Assembly: GCA_963656085.1 (NCBI GenBank)
Contig: CAVKHV010000061.1
Location: 1 to 8,821 of the forward strand
Length of the DNA: 8,821 nt
Direction: 5' to 3'
DNA from: CAVALG01 sp963656085
Lineage (GTDB): Bacteria > Bacillota > Clostridia > Oscillospirales > Acutalibacteraceae
A program made the translations under genes and the position numbers. The notes under the pieces were generated by a model. That model made no database searches and had not been told where the DNA came from. It saw only the letters and a list, made by a program, of their open reading frames with translations. Shown here in pieces: positions 1 to 6,318 of the stretch; the stretch's first letter is position 1, and each line of letters starts with the position of its first letter.

Positions 1-14
1 CAGAGGACATAAAA

Positions 15-836
15 ATGCCGACAAAGAAAAAACGCACCAAAATACTTTGGGGAAGACTTATAACTTTACTGATCGCTGCCGTTGCGGTAATTGCGCTTAT
101 CTGCATAGGTACAGTTAAAATTATAACCGGCATAACATCCGGCAAGGGCAATAAACCCGATGCAAGTTCGGTCGACGCATCATTAACAAGTTCGGCGGCT
201 TCACAAGCCGATTATGCGAGCGGTGCCGCGGATGACAGTGCGGACATTGAAATCCCGTGGAATTTAAAACTCGTTAACGCGCAAAATCCAATTGAGGAAG
301 ACTATGAAGTTCCGCTTACAAACATTCATTCCTGGTATGCGGCTTCCGCTTCGGTCAAACTTGATTCACGCGCGGCGGAAGCATTTGAAAATATGTGTGC
401 GGCTGCGGCAAAGGACCACGTTAAAATTTTTGCGGCTTCTGCATATCGCTCGGTTGAAAGTCAACAGGCTCTTTTTAAAAAAGAAACCGCCAAACAAAAA
501 AGCCTTAACCCCTCGCTTACTACCGAACAAGCGGAAGAGAAAGCAGCAACAGTGGTTACGCGCCCGGGAACAAGCGAACATAATCTGGGGCTTGCAATTG
601 ATATAAACACCGATGAGGAAAGTTTTAAAAACACACCCGAATACGCTTGGCTCAAAGCTCACGCAAAGGAATACGGATTTATTGAGAGATATCCGAAAAA
701 CAAGGTGGATATAACCGGCATAATTTACGAGCCGTGGCATTACCGGTATGTCGGGGTAAGCGATGCTACCCGAATTAACGAACTTGATATGTGCCTTGAA
801 GAATATATTGATTATTTAAAATCCGGCAAAAAATAA
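15..836 (+). CDS. VanY-type D-alanyl-D-alanine carboxypeptidase, membrane-anchored (peptidase M15B)
   Basis: Predicted zinc metallopeptidase that trims the terminal D-Ala from peptidoglycan stem peptides outside the cell membrane. The 273-residue protein starts with a basic stretch (KKKRTK), then one hydrophobic segment at about residues 14-40, which fits a type II membrane anchor or uncleaved signal. A Ser/Ala/Asp-rich linker runs to about residue 78 and the catalytic domain fills the rest. Family hallmarks are visible: SAYRS at 142-146, SEHNLGLAID at 187-196 (zinc ligands H189 and D196) and EPWHYRYVG at 239-247 (catalytic E239, zinc ligand H242). The ATG at 15 has AGAGGA seven bases upstream. 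The next gene follows after 24 bases on the same strand. No vanH, vanA or vanX gene is visible, so a housekeeping wall-trimming role is more likely than glycopeptide resistance. The family call is firm; the exact substrate (D,D versus L,D) is inferred. Confidence 0.9.
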   Translation: MPTKKKRTKILWGRLITLLIAAVAVIALICIGTVKIITGITSGKGNKPDASSVDASLTSSAASQADYASGAADDSADIEIPWNLKLVNAQNPIEEDYEVPLTNIHSWYAASASVKLDSRAAEAFENMCAAAAKDHVKIFAASAYRSVESQQALFKKETAKQKSLNPSLTTEQAEEKAATVVTRPGTSEHNLGLAIDINTDEESFKNTPEYAWLKAHAKEYGFIERYPKNKVDITGIIYEPWHYRYVGVSDATRINELDMCLEEYIDYLKSGKK

Positions 837-860
837 TGCCGCAAAGGAGTAAGTGCATTT

Positions 861-2141
861 ATGAAAAGAGAACCTGTTGTAAAGGAATACGACATCGTTG
901 TTGTCGGCGGAGGTCTTACCGGGGTTGCGGCGGCAATAGCGGCGGCACGGCTTAATAAACGCGTGATTATACTTGAAAAATCAGCGACATTCGGCGGCGC
1001 GGCTACTAACAGTCTTGTCAACCCGTTTATGGGGTCGGCAACCGAAAAGGACGGAAAACTCCTGCAATTATCACGCGGCATTTTCAGCGAAATAATTGAC
1101 GAATTAAATGCAAAAAACGCCTACAAATCCAACGGAGGAACAGGCGAATTTGACGAAGAAACACTTAAAAACGTGCTTACGGATATGGTTATATCTTCGG
1201 GTGCCGACATTGTTTTTCACGCAGAAATGGCAACCGTTCAAGCCGAAAACGGCACGGTTGAGTCGGTAACCGTTTATTACAAGGGTAACGAGTACATATT
1301 TAAAGCAAAATATTTTATAGACGCAACAGGCGACGCAAACCTTTGCTGCGCCGCAGGTTTCCCGTTCCGCTTGGGCAGAGAGTCAGACTCGCTGTGCCAG
1401 CCGATGACGCTGTGTTTCAGGGTTTCAAATGTAAATATGGACCTTATGTTCGGCGGTCAGTGGGGCGAGATCTCTCCGCTCTACAAACAATTTAAAAAAG
1501 AGGGTAAAATCAAAAATCCGCGCGAGGATGTTCTGGCGTTCACAACACCGCATTACGGGGTTTTGAATTTTAATTCGACCCGCGTTGTTAAGAAAAACCC
1601 AACCGATTTGTTTGACGTAACTGCCGCGGAAATTGAAAGCCGCAAACAGGCACAGGAACTTTTCGCCTTTCTTAAAGAAAATTTCACCGCATTTAAAGAC
1701 GCATACATATCGTCAACCGCGCAGGAGATAGGCATACGCGAAAGCCGAATGATTGACGGCGAACATATTTTAACAACCGAAGAATTAAAGGGCTGCGAGA
1801 TGTTCCGGGACCGTATTGCCGTAGGGAATTACGATATTGACATACACAGTCCCGACGGTTCGGGAACGTCGCACTACTTTTTCCCCAAAGGAAAATACTA
1901 CTCCGTTCCATACCGCTGCCTTATCCCGAAAGGCAGTAAAAACCTGCTTGTTGCGGGGCGCTCAATATCCGTCACGCACGAGGCGCAGGCTTCAATCCGT
2001 ATAATGCCCATTGTATGCACCTTGGGTCAGGCGGCAGGTACAGCCGCTGCACTGTCGGCAGACGGCGAAACTGCTGTCGGCAATGTTGACATTAAGAAGT
2101 TACAGCAAACCCTGCTGGATAACGGCGCATTTTTAGGATAA
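861..2141 (+). CDS. FAD-dependent oxidoreductase (FAD_oxidored family, substrate unknown)
   Basis: Soluble 426-residue flavoprotein with no signal peptide or membrane segment. The N-terminal Rossmann fold shows GGGLTG at residues 16-21 (GxGxxG) and an acidic E39 at the end of beta-2 (VIILEK), which normally binds the adenosine ribose of FAD. FGGAATN (44-50) follows, and IDATGD at 153-158 is the usual second FAD contact. GIRESRMIDG (291-300) and the C-terminal block at 361-400 (NLLVAGRSIS, then THEAQAS, then LGQAAGTAAA) are typical of the PF12831 family of FAD-dependent oxidoreductases. The protein looks complete and intact. The ATG at 861 has AAAGGAG (843-849) eleven bases upstream. No heme, Fe-S or fumarate-reductase partner domain is seen. 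The substrate cannot be inferred from sequence, and its link to the adjacent carboxypeptidase may only be shared transcription. Confidence 0.88.
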   Translation: MKREPVVKEYDIVVVGGGLTGVAAAIAAARLNKRVIILEKSATFGGAATNSLVNPFMGSATEKDGKLLQLSRGIFSEIIDELNAKNAYKSNGGTGEFDEETLKNVLTDMVISSGADIVFHAEMATVQAENGTVESVTVYYKGNEYIFKAKYFIDATGDANLCCAAGFPFRLGRESDSLCQPMTLCFRVSNVNMDLMFGGQWGEISPLYKQFKKEGKIKNPREDVLAFTTPHYGVLNFNSTRVVKKNPTDLFDVTAAEIESRKQAQELFAFLKENFTAFKDAYISSTAQEIGIRESRMIDGEHILTTEELKGCEMFRDRIAVGNYDIDIHSPDGSGTSHYFFPKGKYYSVPYRCLIPKGSKNLLVAGRSISVTHEAQASIRIMPIVCTLGQAAGTAAALSADGETAVGNVDIKKLQQTLLDNGAFLG

Positions 2142-2150
2142 CAGATTAAA

Positions 2151-2192
2151 AAATCACCCGTAACGGTAACCGGTTGCCGTTACGGGCGATTT
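2151..2192. terminator. Bidirectional intrinsic terminator between convergent genes
   Basis: A long inverted repeat occupies most of the 65-base gap between the convergent oxidoreductase and recG genes. Arms 2157-2169 and 2174-2186 pair over 13 bp (one T-G wobble) around a CCGG loop. After one A-C mismatch the stem extends by AAATC (2151-2155) with GATTT (2188-2192). On the minus strand the hairpin is followed by a run of six T (2148-2153 read in reverse), a classic rho-independent terminator for the recG operon. On the + strand the T-run is broken (ATTTGACTTTGT), so termination of the oxidoreductase transcript there is probably weaker. Confidence 0.88.
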
Positions 2193-2206
2193 GACTTTGT
2201 CAGGAT

Positions 2207-4216
2207 TTATTGGCTTGCGATTTGCTTTGCCTGCTTTATCATTTCACGCAACTCCGGGTAATCGGTCAATTTCGGGTCACTTTTAATAAGGCCCGCCGCC
2301 GCTTTCCCTGCCTGACGAAACAGTTCGATATCATTTGTAAGGTCGGCGATTTTCAGTTCGGGAAGCCCGTGCTGACGTTTGCCTATTATATCGCCCGGTC
2401 CGCGCATTTTTAAATCTTCGTCAGCTATTTTAAAACCGTCCGAAGTACGGCACATTATGCCAAGGCGCAGTGCCGACTGTTTCCCGGCAGCGTCGGAAAC
2501 TAAGATGCAGGTGGATTTATGCGCGCCCCTGCCTATTCTGCCGCGCAATTGATGCAGTTGCGACAATCCGAAACGGTCGGCATTTTCTATAACCATTATA
2601 ACCGCATTGGGCACGTCGATGCCGACCTCAATAACCGTTGTTGCAACCAGGAGTTGAATTTCTCCCTTTGCAAATGCTTTCATCACCTTGTCCTTTTCGC
2701 GCGGTTTCATTTTTCCGTGCAGCAGCCCCACGCTGTAATTTCTAAACGGTCCGTCCTGCAACTGCTTATAATATTCGGTTGCGGGGATAAGCCCGTTATC
2801 GGTTTCGCCCTCCTCAACCAAAGGGCAAACTATGTATCCCTGCCTGCCCTCATCGAGGTGCTTTTTAACGTAATTATATATTCTTGTATGGTAATCGGAA
2901 GTAACCGCAAATGTGTCGATCGGCTGTCTGCCCTTCGGCATTTCGTCTATTATGCTTATATCAAGTTCGCCGTAAACTATCATTGCAAGGGTGCGGGGTA
3001 TCGGTGTTGCGGACATTACAAGCATATGCGGCGATACGCCTTTTTTATAAAGCGAAGCCCTTTGTGCCACGCCGAAACGGTGTTGCTCATCCGTTACCAC
3101 CAAGGCAAGATTTTTGAATGCAACATCTTCCTGAATCACGGCGTGCGTCCCTATAACAAGGTCATATTTCCCGTTGCCGACAGCGTCTTTTATCCTTTGC
3201 TTGTTTGATTTTGTTACGCTGCCGGTTAAAAGGCAGATGTTAACGCCGCAATCCTTAAACAGCGCCTGCATAGAATTAAAATGCTGCTCTGCCAATACCT
3301 CGGTCGGCACCATAAGGGCGGCTTGATATCCGTTTTTAATGCAGCTGTATATTACCGCTGCAGCAACAACGGTCTTACCCGACCCCACATCACCCTGCAC
3401 AAGACGGTGCATAGGATGCCCTGAATTCATATCGGCGGTGCATTCCGCCACGGTTCTTAACTGTGCAGCGGTCAACACATACGGCAATCCTTTTATAAAT
3501 TCATGGGAACGGTCAGCAATTGCAATGCCGCTCTGCCCGCCGGTATGCATTTTTGAATATATCATCAGCGACTGGAGTACAAACATCTCCTCAAATGCCA
3601 GGCGGCGCCTTGCTTCATATACATCGGAGTATGTTTTCGGAAAATGGATATTCCGTAAAGCGGTATCCAGCCCGCAAAGAGAGTAAGCGTCTATTATACT
3701 CTGCGGCAGGGTTTCATTAAGCGCAGTCTTTTGAAGAGCGTTACCTATCATACGCTCAAAATCCGCAGAAGAAAGTCCTCCCGCAGACGGATACACGGGG
3801 CGTATCTTCATAAATGACAGCGGCTTAATTTTAGGGGAATTCATTTCCTTCATAACCGTAACCCCGGTAGTTCTGCCGTAAAACAGGTACTCCTCCCCTT
3901 TTACAAGCGACTTTGCCAGATAGTCATTGTTAAAAAGGGTAACCAACAGCGTTCCCGTACCATCCTCCGCAAAGAACTTATACACCGTCATATTTTTGCG
4001 GATCGGCGACCTGTTTACGGTAGAAGAAATGCGTGCACGGATACAAACATCGGTGCCGCTTACCGCCGACGCAATATCGGATATTTCGCCCCAGTTTTCG
4101 TATGCACGGGGATAATAACGCAAAAGCGAGCCGACGCTGTGTATACCGAGACTGTGCAAAGCCTCGGCACGCTTTTCGCCGACTCCTTTAATAAATTTCA
4201 AATCAGTGTTAAACAT
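2207..4216 (-). CDS. recG: ATP-dependent DNA helicase RecG
   Basis: Branch-migration helicase that binds stalled forks and Holliday-type junctions in the cytoplasm and supports recombinational repair. The 669-residue length matches full-length RecG. The N-terminal part (about 1-150) begins with a helix-hairpin-helix-like FIKGVGEKRAEAL and contains the OB-type wedge domain. The helicase core shows Walker A GDVGSGKT (275-282), the DExH box DEQH (376-379), SAT (402-404), LHGKM (499-503) and motif VI QLRGRIGRG (556-564). The RecG-specific translocation hairpin region ADEDLKMRGPGDIIGKRQHG lies at 598-617. All key residues are intact. The ATG lies 3 bases after the stop of the upstream kinase gene and has no clear Shine-Dalgarno sequence (only GGTAG nearby), so translational coupling is likely. 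It is the last gene of the minus-strand operon, ending just before the terminator hairpin. Confidence 0.97.
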   Translation of the reverse strand: MFNTDLKFIKGVGEKRAEALHSLGIHSVGSLLRYYPRAYENWGEISDIASAVSGTDVCIRARISSTVNRSPIRKNMTVYKFFAEDGTGTLLVTLFNNDYLAKSLVKGEEYLFYGRTTGVTVMKEMNSPKIKPLSFMKIRPVYPSAGGLSSADFERMIGNALQKTALNETLPQSIIDAYSLCGLDTALRNIHFPKTYSDVYEARRRLAFEEMFVLQSLMIYSKMHTGGQSGIAIADRSHEFIKGLPYVLTAAQLRTVAECTADMNSGHPMHRLVQGDVGSGKTVVAAAVIYSCIKNGYQAALMVPTEVLAEQHFNSMQALFKDCGVNICLLTGSVTKSNKQRIKDAVGNGKYDLVIGTHAVIQEDVAFKNLALVVTDEQHRFGVAQRASLYKKGVSPHMLVMSATPIPRTLAMIVYGELDISIIDEMPKGRQPIDTFAVTSDYHTRIYNYVKKHLDEGRQGYIVCPLVEEGETDNGLIPATEYYKQLQDGPFRNYSVGLLHGKMKPREKDKVMKAFAKGEIQLLVATTVIEVGIDVPNAVIMVIENADRFGLSQLHQLRGRIGRGAHKSTCILVSDAAGKQSALRLGIMCRTSDGFKIADEDLKMRGPGDIIGKRQHGLPELKIADLTNDIELFRQAGKAAAGLIKSDPKLTDYPELREMIKQAKQIASQ

Positions 4217-4219
4217 TAT

Positions 4220-5881
4220 TTATTCTACCGAAATGATGAAATAATATACCGGCTGACCGCCGTTTACGAGGGTAACCTCAATATCGCTGCCGAGTTTTTC
4301 GGCAAGCTCATCACTTATAAGCTGTGCTTCCTCATCGCTTACATCTTCGCCGTATATAAGCGTAACGAACTGCGAAGACTTGTCGGCAAGGTTTTTAACA
4401 AGTTTTGTAACACATTTGGAAAGATCCGTACTTGTGAAAGCTATTTTACCGTTAGCAAGCGCCAAAAGTTCGCCTTTGTTTATCTTTTTGCCGTCAAATT
4501 CCGAATCACGCGCAGCAAAAGTTATTTGTCCCGTTCCGACGCTGTCAGCCGACAGGCGCATATTAACCGCGTTTTCCTCGTCCTCAAGGTCCGGGTCGAA
4601 GGCTATCATAGCGGATATGCCCTGCGGAACGGTACGTGTAGGCACAACAATAACTTTGCGGGAAGAAAGCGGTATCGCCTGCTCTGCCGCCATTATTATG
4701 TTCTTATTGTTCGGGAAAACGAAAACGCATTCAGCCGGAGTTTTTTCAACAGCCGCCAAAATATCGTTGGTACTGGGGTTCATAGTCTGGCCGCCGCTGA
4801 CAACAACATCCGCGCCGAGATCCTTAAACAGTGCTTCAAGCCCCGCGCCTGCGGCAACCGCTACCATACCGTATTTTTTCTCAATTTCGGCTGCGGTTAC
4901 CTGTTCTTCGTCGGAGGGCTGCGCCGTCTTCGGTGCGTCGCCTTTTGCGTCGTGCTTTGCCCTCTCGTGCTGATCGCGCATATTTTCTATTTTAAGGTTG
5001 ACCAGTTGTCCGAATGTAAGCGCCTTCTCAATAGCGTTACCTGGATGGTCGGTGTGCACATGGACCTTGATTATATCCTCATCATCAACAACCACAACAC
5101 AGTCACCTATTGTTTCAAGGTATGCCCTGAGCGCGGTCGGTTCTTTACTTTCCTTATTTCTTTTAACAATGTATTCGGTGCAATAGGTGAAAGTTATGTC
5201 GGCTTCAAGTTCGCCTGCGGCGTTTCTTTTCGCAGCGGGAGTCTTTTCACCCGCAGTTTCACTCTCAATCATTTTACCGTCTTTAAGTACCGAAAGCATA
5301 CCTTCAAATATAACCACAAGTCCGCGGCCGCCTGCGTCAACAACGCCCGCCTTTTTAAGAACCGGCAGTATCTCCGGTGTTTCGGCAAGTGACTTCTTTG
5401 CACCGTCTATGGCGCTTTCAAAAATTGCAAGCGCGTCATCGGTCGTTTTAAGGGTTTCGTCGGCATATTCGGAAGCAACGCGTGCAACCGTAAGTATAGT
5501 GCCCTCGGTAGGTTTCATAACGGCTTTGTACGCACCGCTGACGCCCAATCTGAGGGCATTGCAAAGCGATTCGCCGCTAACTTCATCACAACCCTTGAAT
5601 CCTTTTGAAAAACCTCTGAATATAAGCGAAAGTATAACGCCCGAATTTCCTCTTGCGCCCCTTAAAAGTGCCGAGGCGGTTACATCTGCGACCTTTGAAA
5701 CGCCGGTGCTGTCTAAAGCCGAAAGTTCCTTCGCGGCGTTCAATATCGTCATTGACATATTTGTACCGGTATCACCGTCAGGCACCGGAAAAACATTCAG
5801 TTCGTCAACAGACTTTTTTTGATTGGATATGTTATTGGCGCCCGAAATTACGGCATTGCGCCACTGTTCTGCACTAAACAA
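4220..5881 (-). CDS. fakA: DAK2/DhaL-domain protein, FakA-type fatty acid kinase subunit (YloV family), TTG start
   Basis: Predicted ATP-binding subunit that phosphorylates fatty acids held by a FakB partner, feeding acyl-phosphate to phospholipid synthesis. The 553-residue protein has the three-part FakA/YloV build. An N-terminal DhaL domain (about 1-205) carries FPVPDGDTGTNM (31-42, Asp residues for Mg-ATP), GARGNSG (75-81), PTEGTI (124-129) and DAGGRG (182-187). A middle domain (about 225-305) has C234, H274 and H276 (TVHVHT-like HVHTDHPG), positions that resemble the zinc site known for FakA. A charged linker (about 305-330) leads to a DegV-like C-terminal domain with SGGQTMNPST (362-371) and FPNNKN (389-394). 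The start codon is TTG, chosen because AAAGGAG lies nine bases upstream and the protein then aligns with the usual family N-terminus. No fakB is in the window, so the fatty-acid role rests on family membership. Confidence 0.92.
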   Translation of the reverse strand: MFSAEQWRNAVISGANNISNQKKSVDELNVFPVPDGDTGTNMSMTILNAAKELSALDSTGVSKVADVTASALLRGARGNSGVILSLIFRGFSKGFKGCDEVSGESLCNALRLGVSGAYKAVMKPTEGTILTVARVASEYADETLKTTDDALAIFESAIDGAKKSLAETPEILPVLKKAGVVDAGGRGLVVIFEGMLSVLKDGKMIESETAGEKTPAAKRNAAGELEADITFTYCTEYIVKRNKESKEPTALRAYLETIGDCVVVVDDEDIIKVHVHTDHPGNAIEKALTFGQLVNLKIENMRDQHERAKHDAKGDAPKTAQPSDEEQVTAAEIEKKYGMVAVAAGAGLEALFKDLGADVVVSGGQTMNPSTNDILAAVEKTPAECVFVFPNNKNIIMAAEQAIPLSSRKVIVVPTRTVPQGISAMIAFDPDLEDEENAVNMRLSADSVGTGQITFAARDSEFDGKKINKGELLALANGKIAFTSTDLSKCVTKLVKNLADKSSQFVTLIYGEDVSDEEAQLISDELAEKLGSDIEVTLVNGGQPVYYFIISVE

Positions 5882-5890
5882 TACAAGACA

Positions 5891-5897
5891 CTCCTTT
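5891..5897 (-). promoter_or_regulatory. Ribosome binding site fixing a TTG start
   Basis: Read on the minus strand this is AAAGGAG, nine bases before the TTG at 5881. No ATG or GTG lies in frame between it and the conserved DhaL N-terminus, so this site decides the start of the FakA-type gene. Confidence 0.8.
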
Positions 5898-5909
5898 GCA
5901 ATATGTGCT

Positions 5910-6257
5910 TTATTCCTCTATACCGTTCACCCTGACCGCTACACGGTCAACCTTTATTCCGGTAGTGTTTTCAACTGTATATTGAACCTTGTGCATTATG
6001 CTTTTCGCTATTGCATTTATATTCATACCGTAAGATACGGTTATATTAAGTTCAATGGATACCGAATCAATGTTGCCCTTTAAAATTATTCCTTTGTCAA
6101 TACGGTCTTTTTTGGAGATCATATCAATAAGGCGCTGTTTGCCCCTCGGAACCATGGAAGCCACACCGTAGCACGAAGTTACCGCATGACCGATAAGTTT
6201 TTTAAGATACCCGGAAGTGAATTCAACCTGTCCCAGCATTGTTTCATAAGAAATCAT
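5910..6257 (-). CDS. Asp23/Gls24 family protein (YloU-like)
   Basis: Small 115-residue cytoplasmic protein of the Asp23/Gls24 family, often called envelope or alkaline-shock related; the molecular function is poorly defined. The family pattern is visible in GQVEFTSGYLKKLIGHAV (9-26) followed by GVASMVPRG (31-39), and in the C-terminal half by SVSIELNITVSYGMNI (65-80) and the alternating-hydrophobic VDRVAVRVNGI (103-113). There is no signal peptide or transmembrane segment. The ATG has a strong GGGAGG (6265-6270) seven bases upstream. It precedes the FakA-type gene by 28 bases, the same yloU-yloV order seen in Bacillus and many Clostridia. A membrane-homeostasis link with the kinase is suggested by this conserved pairing, not shown by the sequence. 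Confidence 0.9.
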   Translation of the reverse strand: MISYETMLGQVEFTSGYLKKLIGHAVTSCYGVASMVPRGKQRLIDMISKKDRIDKGIILKGNIDSVSIELNITVSYGMNINAIAKSIMHKVQYTVENTTGIKVDRVAVRVNGIEE

Positions 6258-6284
6258 AAAATTTCCTCCCTGTTTTTATAAATT

Positions 6285-6302
6285 CGGTGCAATTTCGCAC
6301 CG
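6285..6302 (-). other. Short perfect hairpin upstream of the yloU-like gene
   Basis: CGGTGC and GCACCG pair over 6 bp around a 6-base loop, inside the 61-base gap between the lipoprotein stop and the yloU-like start. On the minus strand it is followed by AATTTATAAAAAC rather than a T-run, so it is not a standard intrinsic terminator. It could be a leaky terminator, an mRNA end-protecting structure or a processing site; chance is also possible. Confidence 0.4.
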
Positions 6303-6318
6303 CCGCATTTGCATAAGC

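Noticed and set aside
15..836. Vancomycin resistance gene vanY.
   Set aside because: Only the carboxypeptidase family is present. No vanH, vanA/B or vanX gene, and no VanRS-like regulator, is in the window; chromosomal homologues of this family are common in Firmicutes.
2519..3208. A 229-residue open frame on the + strand, antisense to recG.
   Set aside because: It lies entirely inside the conserved helicase core of recG, has no recognisable domain or ribosome binding site, and shows shadow-like composition.
4139..5392. A 417-residue open frame on the + strand, antisense to recG and the FakA-type gene.
   Set aside because: It spans the junction of two well-supported genes on the other strand, has no family motifs and is rich in Phe/Tyr/Arg/Cys, as expected for a shadow frame.
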